Shown piece after piece: positions 15,718-25,776 of a DNA stretch of 64,000 nucleotides (its first letter is position 1; each line of letters begins with the position of its first letter). The stretch covers positions 1-64,000 of the forward strand of contig JAHHHU010000022.1 of assembly GCA_019359175.1 (NCBI GenBank). The letters run 5' to 3'. This stretch comes from Phormidium tanganyikae FI6-MK23. GTDB lineage: Bacteria; Cyanobacteriota; Cyanobacteriia; Leptolyngbyales; Leptolyngbyaceae. Under the pieces are notes generated by a model, which saw nothing but the letters and a program-made list of their open reading frames with translations, made no database searches and was not told the DNA's origin. A program made the translations under genes and the position numbers.

Positions 15718-16149
15718 GTGATGCATCATGCAAGATTGAGTTGGGAAGAACGAGTAGAGTCGCTAAAAGCGGGAATACTTTCAGCAGCTTCAGTGACGCT
15801 GATTTTTCCGCTGACTGCATTGTTTAATGATTTTTTAGCCAGTCGATATTCCACTCCATTGGTGAACTACTGGGTCAGTGGAGCGATCGCACTTTTTGCG
15901 GGGTTCCTTTTTGGGGTGACGTACCGCTACATCATCCGGCAAGATCAAAATTCTCACCTCAAATCTGGTGCAGTTTTGGCGTTTGGATTAGTGCGAGGAT
16001 TGGCGCAGGTTGAAATGGGAATTGCGACGCAGAGCGCCTGGGTTCCGATCGTGAGTTTTGCGATCGAAAGCGTCTTGCTGTTTGCGATTGCGCGACTGGT
16101 TCTCGATGGCGGAATGGCGATCGGCTGGATTCAACGGTTTAAGGGGTGA
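15718..16149 (+). CDS. Conserved cyanobacterial membrane protein, unknown function
   Basis: A 143-residue protein with about four predicted helices: residues 19-40, 50-70 (SGAIALFAGFLFGVTYRY), 85-105 and 110-135. The N-terminus (LSWEERVESLKAGI) is amphipathic. I recognise no functional domain; I believe it is a cyanobacterial family without an assigned role. Its 3' end overlaps the convergent SDR gene by 11 bases. Confidence 0.7.
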   Translation: MMHHARLSWEERVESLKAGILSAASVTLIFPLTALFNDFLASRYSTPLVNYWVSGAIALFAGFLFGVTYRYIIRQDQNSHLKSGAVLAFGLVRGLAQVEMGIATQSAWVPIVSFAIESVLLFAIARLVLDGGMAIGWIQRFKG

Positions 16150-16825
16150 ATTCTGCGATTTCGGTTGGCGTGAATAATTGATTGCGATCGAGAGCAGACA
16201 GGATCTTTTGATTTGCGCGATCGCTGATTAGACATCGACAAACGAGAGCCGCAACATCTGCCCGATGAATCGAACCAGAAATTTTTGGATCTTCAGTGAG
16301 AATTCCGGTTCCGGTTGGAGGTTCTGATTTCAAACCACCAGGACGCACGATCGTATAAGCTAAACCGCTTTGAATTAGGTGCTGTTCTGCCTTTTCTTTT
16401 TCTTTAAGAACGGCTCCTAACGCTTCCAAGGCGCGAGGCGGCAGGGAGACGACACTTTCTCCACTTCCGATCGAAGTCACTAACACAAACTTTTTCACGC
16501 CCGCTTTCACTGCGGTATCGATTAAATTCCGATTCCCTTCAAAATCTGCGCGATTGCCTTCAGCGGGTAAACCTCCGATCGTACTAATCACAGCATCGAT
16601 CGGGCGATTCGCAAACGCGGTTTCGAGTTGTTCAGGAATCATCGCATCGCCCATCACCGTTTGAACGCCCAAGGCTTCAAGTTCAGTCACAGCAGCAGTC
16701 GATCGCAGCAATGCCGTCACGGTAAAATTAGGCTGTAGCAGTCGAGCAATTTCGCGTCCCACACCTCGACTTGCACCTGCCACTAAAACAGTCTGAAGGT
16801 TCGCACTCGTTAAACTTTCCAGCAT
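16139..16825 (-). CDS. Atypical SDR / NAD(P)H-binding protein
   Basis: A 228-residue Rossmann protein of the NmrA-like atypical short-chain dehydrogenase group. The cofactor loop is VLVAGASRGVGREIARLL at the N-terminus, followed by DAVISTIGG and VKKFVLVTSIGSG; later YTIVRPGGL replaces the usual YxxxK active site, with no Lys four residues after the Tyr. Relatives act as chaperones or reductases in photosynthetic membranes and other complexes; the substrate is unknown. ATG 16825 is preferred to the ATG at 16876, which would add 17 non-homologous residues. Confidence 0.75.
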   Translation of the reverse strand: MLESLTSANLQTVLVAGASRGVGREIARLLQPNFTVTALLRSTAAVTELEALGVQTVMGDAMIPEQLETAFANRPIDAVISTIGGLPAEGNRADFEGNRNLIDTAVKAGVKKFVLVTSIGSGESVVSLPPRALEALGAVLKEKEKAEQHLIQSGLAYTIVRPGGLKSEPPTGTGILTEDPKISGSIHRADVAALVCRCLISDRANQKILSALDRNQLFTPTEIAEFTP

Positions 16826-16995
16826 TTTAATCAGCCCTGTAGGTGGATCATTTATGCTTAAGGATAAGCTGCACACAGGGGCATTCTAATTATACGGATA
16901 CCAGATCTATTGTGAGTCGAGAAAGCCGCCCTGGGGTTTACGCAAAATCTGTTCCAATAAAGAAAGCATCGCTCTCGCCTATAGAGGAAACCGCT

Positions 16996-17376
16996 GTGAA
17001 TCAGAATAATCTTTATAATTTACAACTGGGCATTAACGGACTTGGACGACTGCTCACGATCGTAGGATTTGCCCTTCTATTGAGCGCAGTCGGTCTAGGC
17101 TGGTTGGTAAAATCATTTCTATTCGTGCTGGTGCTTTTAATCGTTGCTCCGATCGTGGGGATATTCGTTTTCCAATGGTGGGTCAGAAAAAATATCGTTC
17201 AAGCAGCGTGTCCGGTGTGCGGTGCAGAACTAACCGGATTTAATCAAGCGCAAGTGCAATGCTCCAATTGTGATGAACCGCTGCAAGGTGAGAAGGGCAA
17301 GTTCAAACGGATGACTCCTTCGGGCACGATCGATGTAGAAGCAGTAGAAGTTGCAGCGCAAGTAGTGGATGATTAG
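16996..17376 (+). CDS. Small membrane protein with a C-terminal zinc ribbon
   Basis: A 126-residue protein from GTG 16996, 6 bases after AGAGGA. Two adjacent helices (about residues 15-55) are followed by a four-cysteine zinc ribbon, CPVCGAEL and CSNCDEPL, and an acidic Val/Glu tail. The arrangement resembles small cyanobacterial proteins of unknown role, with the ribbon on the cytoplasmic side. The frame is open upstream, but that stretch overlaps the divergent SDR promoter. Confidence 0.72.
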   Translation: MNQNNLYNLQLGINGLGRLLTIVGFALLLSAVGLGWLVKSFLFVLVLLIVAPIVGIFVFQWWVRKNIVQAACPVCGAELTGFNQAQVQCSNCDEPLQGEKGKFKRMTPSGTIDVEAVEVAAQVVDD

Positions 17377-17435
17377 CGCAGTGTGTACGGCTATTCAAGA
17401 ATCGTCTACACTACCCAGCATTTTTCAGCACAGGT

Positions 17436-18338
17436 TCAACGACTAGCTTCGGCACTCTGCTCAATCCACTTCTGCAAAATCGGATTCACAACTTCTGGCG
17501 CTTCATCTTGCGGACAGTGACCGACCCCTGGAAGCGAAATAAAATCTTCTACTTGCGGATACTCAGCAAACTTGCGACCGAGCGAAATTGGCTCCCACGG
17601 GTCTTTTTCGCCCCAAAGCACGATCGTGGGACACGGCAGTTTTGGAAACAAATCTTCGGGCAGCGGGCCTGAAGAATATCCAGTAAATGCAATGAAAACT
17701 GCGGTTGCTCCCTGATCGCTTGCAGCACCGAGCAGCAGTTCGACTAATTCATCGGTGACAGCATCCGGATTTACGTATGCTTTGAGCAGAATGTTTCTGA
17801 CCGCTTTCGGCTTGGCAATCTGGCTGAAAAACCATTGTCCGAAGACTTCATTTTTCAGAACTTTTTGTAAAATCGGCGCACCGATTTTCTTAAACCAAGG
17901 CTGGGTAGCGCGATGTCGATCGTGCAATAGCCGCAATGAACAATTGAGTAAGGCAAGCGATCGCGCAATTTCAGGATGGTCAACTGCCGCCTGCATCACG
18001 GCAATACAACCGATCGAGTTGCCAATCAAAACCGCTGGCTCTCCAATCACTTCGCGACAGAAATCCGCAATCTGTTCTCCCCAAGTCTCAAACGTATAGT
18101 CGATTTGCTCAACAGGCTTGGGTTTTGCGGACTTGCCGAAACCCATGAGATCGATCGCATACACTCGACAAGATTTTGCCAGTTCTGGAATGTTCTTACG
18201 CCAATGGAAAAACGATGCCCCAAACCCATGCACCAGAACAACGGGAATTCCCTCTGTGCCTTGCGTTTGATAGGCAACCTGGAAGCCTTTCCACATCCAA
18301 ATCTGGTATTCCGTTGAAATTGCAGGAATCGTCACCAT
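17436..18338 (-). CDS. Alpha/beta hydrolase (serine type)
   Basis: A 300-residue alpha/beta hydrolase. The oxyanion motif HGFGASFFHWRKNI, nucleophile elbow IGNSIGC, acid in WGEKDPWEP and His in GVGHCPQDEAP give a complete Ser-Asp-His triad. It resembles cyanobacterial and plastid hydrolases of the pheophytinase-like group, but the substrate cannot be read from the sequence. It starts about 50 bases beyond chlD on the same strand and may be co-transcribed with it. Confidence 0.82.
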   Translation of the reverse strand: MVTIPAISTEYQIWMWKGFQVAYQTQGTEGIPVVLVHGFGASFFHWRKNIPELAKSCRVYAIDLMGFGKSAKPKPVEQIDYTFETWGEQIADFCREVIGEPAVLIGNSIGCIAVMQAAVDHPEIARSLALLNCSLRLLHDRHRATQPWFKKIGAPILQKVLKNEVFGQWFFSQIAKPKAVRNILLKAYVNPDAVTDELVELLLGAASDQGATAVFIAFTGYSSGPLPEDLFPKLPCPTIVLWGEKDPWEPISLGRKFAEYPQVEDFISLPGVGHCPQDEAPEVVNPILQKWIEQSAEASR

Positions 18339-18390
18339 AGCAACACTTTAAACTTACTCTCTAAGCGTACAGAGTTTATGAAGTTTTGTG

Positions 18391-20433
18391 TCACTTCGAC
18401 TTAATATCTGCGATCGCGTTTCGGGCAACCCCTGCGATTGCGGCATCGGTCGCCTTCGGTAAATGATGATACTTTCCACCCGCTTGCCTTGCGAGTTCTT
18501 TGGCAAATCCGGTTGAGATAAATTTATTCTCGGTATCAATCACCAAAAGCTGAATTCCAAGAACGCGAATCTTAGCTGCAAGTTCTAAAAGTTCGCCTTT
18601 AATATCAGGCTTTTCGCCTTCGGGAATCGTTTCACCCAGCGATCGGGCCAGTGGAATATTGCCGCGTCCATCGGTAATTGCCACAATCACGACTTGCCCG
18701 ATGTCACCGGATTGCTTTGCATTCAATCCGACTCGAACCGCTTGAGTTAAACCGTGTGCCAGTGGAGAACCGCCCCCACAAGGTAAGCGATCGAGTCTGC
18801 GCTTTGCCGCTTCAATCGATCGAGTTGGCGGTAGTAACACCTCAGCCTGTTCACCCCGAAATGGAATCAATGACACTTGATCTCGATTCTGATATGCCTC
18901 GGTGAGCAAACTTAACACTGCCCCTTTTGCAGCATTCATTCGATTCAATGCCATTGATCCAGACGCATCAACGACAAAGACGATCAATGCACCCGCTTTC
19001 CGAGCAAGTCGTTTTGCCCGAATATCCGTTTCTTCGACGTAGACTCGCTTCCGCCCCGTAGGATTAGGCTCCGCTGATCTCGCTCTTCTCGATTTTTGAT
19101 AAGGTGCAGCCGTTCTCAATGTCGCATCCACTGCAATCCGGCGAACTTTACCCTTTGGTAACATCGGTTTAATGTAGCGTCCGCGATCTTCGGAAAGTAC
19201 GATCGTGCGACTACCAGATTTTCCTTGCCGCGTCGCCATCTGAGCAAAGTAAAGCACTTCTGGGTCAAGAATCACTCCTTCTGGATCAAACACGAACTCT
19301 TCTGGAATGTTCGGAGTGTCTTGATCAGGTTGATCTTCCTGTTCGTCTTGGTTTTCTTGATCTTCCTGCTGTTCTTGCTCTTGATCGGATTGATCTTGGG
19401 GTGATGGTGGCGGGGGCGGGGGGGGCGGAGCTTCTTCGGGAGGCGTTTGAACGATCGTCGATCGTGGAATAATCACCAACTCCACTGCTTTTCTCAAATC
19501 CTCAGCGTTGACCTGTGTACGCCCTTCTAATGCTGCGTGAGCTTTGGCAACTCGCAGCGCAAACAGTTCTGCTCGATGTCCCTGAACACCGCCCCGAACC
19601 GCTTCGGTGACCAAATATTCGATCTGGCTTGTGCTGATTTGAACATCTTGGAGCCATTCACGCGCTAGAAGAATCTGTGTTTTGAGGGCATCAATGTCTT
19701 CGTTGTATTGTTCTAAGAAAGTCCTTGGAGAATCAGAGTAGCGGGTGGCTTGTTCGACGGCTTGAATTCGATCGTCAAGTCCCAAAACCATATCCGCCGA
19801 CAAAGAAATCGCAATACGATCGAGTAAATGCTCTCGCAGCGTTCCTTCTTCGGGATTGTAAGTTGCAATCAACAGCGGTTTACAAGGATGCTGAAAGCTA
19901 ATGCCTTCTCGCTCGATTTGATTGCGCCCATCCGTCAACACTGACAGCAATAAATTAGAAATCTGATCGTCTAATAAATTAATCTCATCGATATACAATA
20001 CGCCTCGATTTGCTTCCGCCAATAGCCCAGGCTGAAACACCGTTTCCCCTTGCCTAATCGACTGACTGACATCAACTGATCCAAGTAATCGATCTTCGGT
20101 CACACCAAGTGGAATCTGCACAAACGGCGCGCGAATCACTTCCGTCGGCACCTCTTCAGCGTTGCCAAATTGTTCTAATGTGAAGTCGTCCCATTCTGAG
20201 ATCGCGCTTGGTTCGCAGTTGCTAACCGAGTCTTTCACAACTTCGATCGGTGGTAAGAGTGCATGAATCGCCCGCGCCATTACAGATTTCGCGGTTCCGC
20301 GCCGTCCAGCGATCACGACTCCACCCAATCCAGGATCAACGGCAGCGAGGAGCAGCGCCAGTTTAATGGCTTCTTGACCAACAACAGCAGCCAGAGGAAA
20401 AGCAGTAATTTGAGAATCGATCGTGGCAGGCAT
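18391..20433 (-). CDS. chlD: Magnesium chelatase subunit D
   Basis: A 680-residue subunit of the ChlI-ChlD-ChlH complex that inserts Mg into protoporphyrin IX, the first committed step of chlorophyll synthesis. An AAA+ module comes first ([36 protein letters not shown]). A linker of polyproline and then Gln/Glu/Asp follows (about residues 335-380). The C-terminus is a von Willebrand A domain with the MIDAS motif DASGSM and ITDGRGN. I chose ATG 20433; an ATG at 20496 would add 21 residues and overlap the divergent nurA leader. Confidence 0.95.
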   Translation of the reverse strand: MPATIDSQITAFPLAAVVGQEAIKLALLLAAVDPGLGGVVIAGRRGTAKSVMARAIHALLPPIEVVKDSVSNCEPSAISEWDDFTLEQFGNAEEVPTEVIRAPFVQIPLGVTEDRLLGSVDVSQSIRQGETVFQPGLLAEANRGVLYIDEINLLDDQISNLLLSVLTDGRNQIEREGISFQHPCKPLLIATYNPEEGTLREHLLDRIAISLSADMVLGLDDRIQAVEQATRYSDSPRTFLEQYNEDIDALKTQILLAREWLQDVQISTSQIEYLVTEAVRGGVQGHRAELFALRVAKAHAALEGRTQVNAEDLRKAVELVIIPRSTIVQTPPEEAPPPPPPPPSPQDQSDQEQEQQEDQENQDEQEDQPDQDTPNIPEEFVFDPEGVILDPEVLYFAQMATRQGKSGSRTIVLSEDRGRYIKPMLPKGKVRRIAVDATLRTAAPYQKSRRARSAEPNPTGRKRVYVEETDIRAKRLARKAGALIVFVVDASGSMALNRMNAAKGAVLSLLTEAYQNRDQVSLIPFRGEQAEVLLPPTRSIEAAKRRLDRLPCGGGSPLAHGLTQAVRVGLNAKQSGDIGQVVIVAITDGRGNIPLARSLGETIPEGEKPDIKGELLELAAKIRVLGIQLLVIDTENKFISTGFAKELARQAGGKYHHLPKATDAAIAGVARNAIADIKSK

Positions 20434-20541
20434 TGATAAATTTAGATTGCTATCAATATCCACAATACCAAGATCTGTGGCTTGATTTCGCTGCAATTAA
20501 AAAGGTTTGATATAGTACTCAGATACCAAATAGTGTTGCTC

Positions 20542-21714
20542 ATGCCGATTAAACCTTCTCAGATTTTGAGCTTGCTCGATCGTAAACGCGAAGAATTCAT
20601 GTCGTTCGATCGTACTGCTCTTCAAGCCCTGCAGCAGTATGGAACGGCGCTGATTCAAATGTCGCAGAAGTCCGATCAAGCACTGCTCAAGGCATTAGAG
20701 GGAATGAAAGATTGTGGTGCAAGACCGCTAGAACCGTTGGGGCTGTTTCCTGAATGGATCATGCACTCGAATCTAAGCTGGCAGAATCGCGAAGAAAGCT
20801 TGGAATGGGTTCGCGATCGTATTACCGGAGTTTCCACGTTCTCAGTTGATGGTTCTCAGATCTATCCGAGCAAAGATTTCTCGATTCCCGTCGCGCTCGT
20901 TCAAATCGGTTGGTATGAAAACTACCACCTCCCATCCGGCGAGTATGAGAAGGACATTGATTTAGATGTGATGACTCCGAATGATTTGAAGGTTGGACGG
21001 GGCGATCTTGCCGATCGACGAGTTAATCTCCGTCGATTTGAAATGGAATGCGATCGCATTGTTCAATACATGGAAGAACACGCAGGAAACCAATCTTGTC
21101 TCGCTTTTTTCGATGGATCTCTAATCGCAACGTTTGCAGAAGCATTTGACGAAGAAACACGAAATTTCTACGTCAGATGTATTCGTAGCGTATTGCAAGC
21201 AAGTGAAGATTATCGCGTTCCGGTAATTGGTTACGTTGATACATCGAGTGCGCGAGATCTCACAGAAATGCTACAGCGATTGTGTAATTTACCCGAAAGC
21301 AAAACAATTCACGATGCTCAATTACTGAACCGCGCTAAAAACAAGATGCAGTGGGGCGATCGCACTCCGATCTTTCTTTCTCAACGTCCCGGAATTCGTG
21401 ATTTATATTATGAACATCGCGATCGCATTGCCTTTACTTACTTGAAAACGAATCGAGACGGATATCCTGCTCGAATTGAATTACCGCTGTGGATTTACGA
21501 AGAAGGTTGGCACGATCGCATTTTAGATTGGGTGCGGGCAGAGGTCGTAATCGGTGGCGGATACCCTTACGTAATCGAAACAGCCGATCAAGTTGCAGTA
21601 TTGAAAAACGACGATCGGCAAACCTTTTACCGATTGCTACAAGACTGGGCAGAAAAAGAAGATCTCATGCTCCGACTCTCCCGCAAGATGGTCAGCAAAG
21701 TGAGACGACGATAG
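20542..21714 (+). CDS. NurA-domain nuclease
   Basis: A 390-residue protein of the NurA family: 5'-3' nucleases working with the HerA helicase in DNA end resection. Conserved acidic motifs are visible: FSVDGSQIYPS (about residue 105), AFFDGSLIATF, VIGYVDTSSARD, and FTYLKTN with RIELPLW near the C-terminus. Start ATG 20542 gives a normal N-terminus; an in-frame ATG at 20482 would lie inside the chlD 5' end. No HerA gene is adjacent. It diverges from chlD, with about 110 bases between start codons. Confidence 0.85.
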   Translation: MPIKPSQILSLLDRKREEFMSFDRTALQALQQYGTALIQMSQKSDQALLKALEGMKDCGARPLEPLGLFPEWIMHSNLSWQNREESLEWVRDRITGVSTFSVDGSQIYPSKDFSIPVALVQIGWYENYHLPSGEYEKDIDLDVMTPNDLKVGRGDLADRRVNLRRFEMECDRIVQYMEEHAGNQSCLAFFDGSLIATFAEAFDEETRNFYVRCIRSVLQASEDYRVPVIGYVDTSSARDLTEMLQRLCNLPESKTIHDAQLLNRAKNKMQWGDRTPIFLSQRPGIRDLYYEHRDRIAFTYLKTNRDGYPARIELPLWIYEEGWHDRILDWVRAEVVIGGGYPYVIETADQVAVLKNDDRQTFYRLLQDWAEKEDLMLRLSRKMVSKVRRR

Positions 21715-22086
21715 TTACACAAAAATCAATTTCTGTTTCAATCCGATCGAAGCTCTCGCGTGAAGATAAGCAGGATCAGCATAACGATCAATGGCTCGAT
21801 CGTAAGATTCGATCGCATTCCCATATGCGCCCATTTCAACCAACAACAGTCCGCGATTAAACCAAGCTTGATGATAATCAGGTTGTAAAAACGTGGCTCG
21901 ATCGTAGTTTGTCAATGCTTCCGCGTAACGCTTCAGTGCGGAAAGCGCATTGCCGCGATAATTCCAAGCTTTCGAGCAAGTGGCATCACACTGAATCGCT
22001 TGATCAAAATGCGCGATCGCTTCTAAATATTCTTCTTGCTGACAACACTCACACCCTTGCGCGATCGTCGCTTCTAAACCGCTCAT
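21715..22086 (-). CDS. Small TPR protein
   Basis: A 123-residue protein with three tetratricopeptide units (EEYLEAIAHFDQAIQ, RYAEALTNYDRATFLQPDY, AYGNAIESYDRAID). It is a shorter relative of the TPR protein at 9395-10816. Its N-terminus is Cys-rich (GCECCQQ). Its stop codon directly abuts the nurA stop on the other strand. Function unknown. Confidence 0.75.
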   Translation of the reverse strand: MSGLEATIAQGCECCQQEEYLEAIAHFDQAIQCDATCSKAWNYRGNALSALKRYAEALTNYDRATFLQPDYHQAWFNRGLLLVEMGAYGNAIESYDRAIDRYADPAYLHARASIGLKQKLIFV

Positions 22087-22194
22087 GAAGGAAACCTCTT
22101 TGTACTCCTGAACCTAACTTAGCTCAAGCTCAATGATTTGCAGTTTAAGGAAAGCCGACCCAATTAGTTCGGGCGACTAAGCTGTAAATCAGGT

Positions 22195-22425
22195 TTAGTG
22201 CGACTCAATAACATCCGATCGCAATTTGCTTGTTGTCGAAAACTGCTGCCTCTCCAACGGCGTCGTTTTCGTTCCGGGTTCATCCACTCGATCGCGCAAA
22301 ATTCTCAATTCTGGCTCAAATTCTCTTTGGAGCTTCTGAAACATTTTTAGATCTTCTTGCTTTACTAAATCCACAGTCGCTGCGGAAACGAGTTCATTAA
22401 CGTTCGTGAAATCGCTCTTTTCCAA
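22195..22425 (-). pseudogene. Remnant of an SLH-type porin gene
   Basis: The minus strand reads VNEL-(V)-SAATVDLVKQEDL, then FQKLQREFEPELRILRDRVD, TTPLERQQFSTTSKL. This aligns without gaps to residues 192-251 of the porin at 897-2795 (VNELIAASTADLVKKEDL, QKLQEQFAAELATLRGRVD, TTTLEKQQFSTTTKL). Only the coiled-coil neck and a few flanking residues remain: no signal peptide, SLH domain or barrel. The only start is TTG. It is a decayed fragment left by a deletion or partial duplication. Confidence 0.8.
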
Positions 22426-22427
22426 CT

Positions 22428-22465
22428 AAAAAAGAACCCGCCTCTGCTGGAGGCGGGTTCTTTTT
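22428..22465. terminator. Strong bidirectional terminator after psbT
   Basis: GAACCCGCCTC (22434-22444) pairs with GAGGCGGGTTC (22450-22460) around TGCTG, flanked by six A and five T. It ends the psbB-psbT transcript on the minus strand. Confidence 0.9.
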
Positions 22466-22474
22466 CGTAAGCAG

Positions 22475-22570
22475 TTACTTACCAATTCTCGGTGGTTCGC
22501 GAAACGCGATCGCAAAAAACAGAACGCCGAGCGCCAAAGCCAAAATCAGAATATATGCAACGCTTTCCAT
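22475..22570 (-). CDS. psbT: Photosystem II protein PsbT
   Basis: A 31-residue single-helix PSII subunit, [19 protein letters not shown] followed by [12 protein letters not shown]. PsbT sits at the PSII dimer interface beside CP47 and D1 and helps reassembly after photodamage. It lies 63 bases after psbB on the same strand, the arrangement conserved in cyanobacteria and plastids, and ends at a strong terminator. Confidence 0.96.
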   Translation of the reverse strand: MESVAYILILALALGVLFFAIAFREPPRIGK

Positions 22571-22633
22571 GAGGGTGTCCCAATATAAAGGATCGAATTG
22601 GGTCTAAGCAATTGCTTAGACCCAAGAAGCCAA

Positions 22634-24166
22634 TTAGACAGGTTCTTTTCGCAGCGTGGATTTGTCACCCACTTTCGCGAACCGTCCCCATTCGACTTGT
22701 TCTTCCGACAGATCCGGGTCAACCCCAGCAAACACATCCCGGAAGATTGTCCGAGAGCCATGCCAGATATGACCAAAGAAGAACAGCAGTGCAAACACCG
22801 CATGACCGAAAGTGAACCATCCACGCGGGCTAGTGCGGAATACACCATCCGAATTTAGAGTTTCACGATCGAATTCAAACGGTTCGCCCAACTGAGCCGC
22901 ACGCGCAAAGCGTTTGACTTGTGCTGGGTCGCTGATCACTTGACCGTTCAACTTACCGCCGTAGAAGCTTGCCGTCACGCCAGCTTGTTCAAAACTGTAT
23001 TTCGACTCAGCCTTACGGAACGGAATGTCAGCGCGAATCACGCCATCACTGTCTTGCAGAACCACTGGGAAGTTCTCAAAGAAGTTCGGCAAGCGACGCA
23101 CAAACAATTCACGACCTTCGCCATCCTTGAACACCGGATGTCCGAGCCAAGTTTGAGCAATTCCGTCGCCCTTGTTCATCTGACCTGTACGGAACAAACC
23201 ACCTTTTGCGGGGCTGTTACCGACGTAATCATAGAACGCCAGCTTTTCAGGAATTTGGTTATACGCTTCCGATAGACTTGCGCCATCAGCAACCGCATTT
23301 TGAACTCGACGATCGATTTCTTGGCCGAAGTAACCGCCATCCCACTGATAGCGCGTTGGGCCAAAAAGCTCGATCGGGGTTGTCGCATTGCCGTACCACA
23401 TCGTTCCTGCAACGATAAACGCTGCAAAGAAGACTGCTGCGATACTGCTCGACAACACTGTTTCGATGTTCCCCATTCTCAAGGCGCGATAGAGGCGCTC
23501 AGGCGGACGAACACTCAGGTGGAACAATCCAGCAATAATGCCGACAATTCCCGCTGCAATGTGGTGCGCGACGACTCCACCCGGATTAAACGGGTTAAAT
23601 CCCGCTGGACCCCATTCAGGCGCAACAGGCTGAACGTGCCCTGTAATGCCATAGGCATCAGACACCCACATTCCCGGGCCAAAGAGTCCGGTCAAGTGGA
23701 ACGCACCGAACCCAAAGCAAAGTAATCCTGACAAAAACAAATGAATCCCGAACATTTTCGGCAAATCGAGCGCAGGTTCACCTGTGCGCGGATCGCGGAA
23801 AAGCTCCAAATCCCAATAAACCCAATGCCAACAAGCTGCTAAGAACAGCAAGCCCGATAAAACGATGTGAGCAGCCGCAACGCCCTCAAACGACCAGTAG
23901 CCTGGATCGGTGACGGTTTCGCCCGTGATGCTCCAACCGCCCCATGAAGAAGTTACGCCGAGTCTTGCCATAAATGGCAGCACGAACATCCCTTGTCTCC
24001 ACATGGGGTTCAGAACTGGATCGCTTGGATCAAAGATCGCAAGCTCATAAAGCGCCATTGATCCCGCCCAACCTGCAACCAATGCGGTGTGCATCAGGTG
24101 AGTCGCAATCAATCGTCCCGGATCATTCACCAGAACTGTATGTACGCGGTACCAGGGTAGTCCCAT
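22634..24166 (-). CDS. psbB: Photosystem II CP47 core antenna protein
   Basis: A 510-residue chlorophyll-binding core antenna protein of PSII in the thylakoid membrane. The N-terminus [18 protein letters not shown], six membrane helices with paired His residues ([43 protein letters not shown]) and the large lumenal loop are as in all CP47 proteins; length is normal. AGAGGAGAG lies just before the ATG. It is followed by psbT. A ferredoxin gene and psbM diverge from it. Confidence 0.98.
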   Translation of the reverse strand: MGLPWYRVHTVLVNDPGRLIATHLMHTALVAGWAGSMALYELAIFDPSDPVLNPMWRQGMFVLPFMARLGVTSSWGGWSITGETVTDPGYWSFEGVAAAHIVLSGLLFLAACWHWVYWDLELFRDPRTGEPALDLPKMFGIHLFLSGLLCFGFGAFHLTGLFGPGMWVSDAYGITGHVQPVAPEWGPAGFNPFNPGGVVAHHIAAGIVGIIAGLFHLSVRPPERLYRALRMGNIETVLSSSIAAVFFAAFIVAGTMWYGNATTPIELFGPTRYQWDGGYFGQEIDRRVQNAVADGASLSEAYNQIPEKLAFYDYVGNSPAKGGLFRTGQMNKGDGIAQTWLGHPVFKDGEGRELFVRRLPNFFENFPVVLQDSDGVIRADIPFRKAESKYSFEQAGVTASFYGGKLNGQVISDPAQVKRFARAAQLGEPFEFDRETLNSDGVFRTSPRGWFTFGHAVFALLFFFGHIWHGSRTIFRDVFAGVDPDLSEEQVEWGRFAKVGDKSTLRKEPV

Positions 24167-24529
24167 CTGACTACTCTCCTCTTCTAAATTATGTCTACTG
24201 CAACGCTTCCTTCAGCCTTTTGTTAAAGTGCCTAATATTGGTAACTTTACCAGACAAGGCATCCTGTGACCCCGTCGTTTCTGCTTTTCAGCCGTTCTGG
24301 AGAACGTTGAACCGCGACTGTGACAAGGGATTCATAAAAAATGAAAGTGTATAAAGAAGTGTAACCAGTGTTAGAAGCGATTGCAAGCGAATTGCGATCG
24401 TCTGAAATTCGCTACCGTTCTTACGTTACACTCCTTAAAAATTCTTAATTTTTGACCGAAATGAGTTATAATTAAAAAAATGATTTTTATTGCCAAACCC
24501 ATATCCGAATTCTCTTCCAGAGGAACACC
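24167..24529. other. Divergent promoter region of psbB and the ferredoxin gene
   Basis: About 360 bases. On the plus strand a TATAAT box lies at 24467-24472, 58 bases before the ferredoxin start. On the minus strand CATAAT stands about 30 bases before psbB, with TTGCAG upstream as a weak -35. No RNA gene or exact NtcA site seen. Confidence 0.45.
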
Positions 24530-24916
24530 ATGCAACCAGCAGACACTGATCTCCAACCCATTAACACTGAAAGCGTTGAAGAAGTTGTCGTTCCAGAAAC
24601 GCCAAAACCTGCGTTTCAGTCTGCCAGCGTCAATTTTGTGAAAGAAGGGAAAGAAGTCGTCGCATCACAGGGCGCAAACTTGCGGATTAAAGCGGTCGAG
24701 AATCAAGTTGACCTCTACACCTTTGGCGGCAAATTGATGAACTGCGGCGGTTACGGTCAATGTGGGACTTGCATTGTCGAAATTGTCGAGGGAATGGAAA
24801 ACCTGTCGCCTCGTACCGCGTTTGAAGAGCGTAAGCTAAAGAAAAAACCTGCCTCCTATCGACTGGCGTGTCAAGCGTTAGTCAACGGAGTTGTCAGCGT
24901 TAAGACGAAGCCCTAG
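24530..24916 (+). CDS. [2Fe-2S] ferredoxin-like protein
   Basis: A 128-residue protein with an N-terminal extension of about 35 residues rich in Glu, Val and Pro, then a plant-type [2Fe-2S] fold. The cluster ligands are in [12 protein letters not shown] and LACQA. The spacing CxxxxxCxxC with a Gly-rich loop differs from photosynthetic PetF and is closer to divergent ferredoxins found in cyanobacteria next to psbB/psbM. It could transfer electrons during PSII assembly or another thylakoid-linked process; that is inference from position. psbM follows after 63 bases. Confidence 0.85.
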   Translation: MQPADTDLQPINTESVEEVVVPETPKPAFQSASVNFVKEGKEVVASQGANLRIKAVENQVDLYTFGGKLMNCGGYGQCGTCIVEIVEGMENLSPRTAFEERKLKKKPASYRLACQALVNGVVSVKTKP

Positions 24917-24979
24917 TGGAATTCTGATCAGTGGTATTCTGAAAAGTGTTGATGCCGAGTTTAGAAGGGGTCGAGCTTT

Positions 24980-25093
24980 ATGCAAGTTAATGAATTGGGA
25001 TTTATTGCGTCGATTTTGTTTGTGCTGGTGCCGAGCGTGTTTTTGCTGATTCTGTATATCCAAACTGCCAGCCGCCAAACCAAAGACGAGTAA
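24980..25093 (+). CDS. psbM: Photosystem II protein PsbM
   Basis: A 37-residue single-helix PSII subunit: [19 protein letters not shown], then [18 protein letters not shown]. It lies at the PSII monomer-monomer interface. GAAGGGG lies about 10 bases upstream. It is probably co-transcribed with the ferredoxin gene and ends at a strong terminator. Confidence 0.96.
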   Translation: MQVNELGFIASILFVLVPSVFLLILYIQTASRQTKDE

Positions 25094-25116
25094 CAAAACT
25101 TTACAGTTGCGTTCAG

Positions 25117-25158
25117 AAAAGCCGCTAAAAACCCTGCAGAGTTTTTAGCGGCTTTTGC
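25117..25158. terminator. Strong bidirectional terminator after psbM
   Basis: A perfect 16-bp stem (25117-25132 with 25141-25156) with an 8-base loop and AAAA/TTTT ends, between convergent psbM and the gene ending at 25159. Confidence 0.92.
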
Positions 25159-25509
25159 TTATCTCTCAGTTTCAGAGCAGGTTTCATCCTCGACGATCAA
25201 GTTCTTGAGAAACTCCTGAAGCCGCATCCGATGGATATAGGGCCAGCCGCCGCTCGCTTCAATGTCCTTCAACAAGCTGTAAAGCGCTCGACGGTTGCTC
25301 GGAAGCGACTCTTGAAACAGTCCTTCTCGAATCTCCCGGTGGAGAATTTCTAAAACTCTAAGCAACGCCAATATCGCTGCTCCATCCCCTTTTGAGCGTT
25401 CAGCGATCGAGCGAATCGCTTGCGCTAATTGATCCAATTCTTGCGATCGCAAGGTAATTTCATCCACGCCACCGGTCGCGTGATTTTTCAACATTGCATC
25501 GTCATCCAT
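25159..25509 (-). CDS. Conserved hypothetical protein (116 aa)
   Basis: A soluble, mostly helical protein. Visible features are a Gln/Arg/Ser-rich helix (RSQELDQLAQAIRSIAERS), a hydrophobic helix (AAILALLRVLEILHREIREG) and a basic stretch (LPSNRRALYSLLKDIE). I do not recognise the family. It lies between the psbM terminator and the psbO promoter; the position suggests nothing firm about its role. Confidence 0.6.
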   Translation of the reverse strand: MDDDAMLKNHATGGVDEITLRSQELDQLAQAIRSIAERSKGDGAAILALLRVLEILHREIREGLFQESLPSNRRALYSLLKDIEASGGWPYIHRMRLQEFLKNLIVEDETCSETER

Positions 25510-25776
25510 GCGGTTCGCTCCTCATACTTGCGCCCGAAAAGGCTTTAATACCGTAGCGCTTTTTGGCAATTTAGACCGTTTCCGGGAGTACTGTAATCAG
25601 TCTCCACCGTCTTTTCAACCCGCGATCATGCCCGATTCTTAAAAAGTTTACGAATATCTGTAAAATGCTATGAGAGGTTCGATCTGAACCAAACCAGAAT
25701 TATAGAAACTCGACGAGATCTGACAGCAGTGCCCAAACACCCTGACAGAAATTTTTACATTACTTTGAGGTTGACC

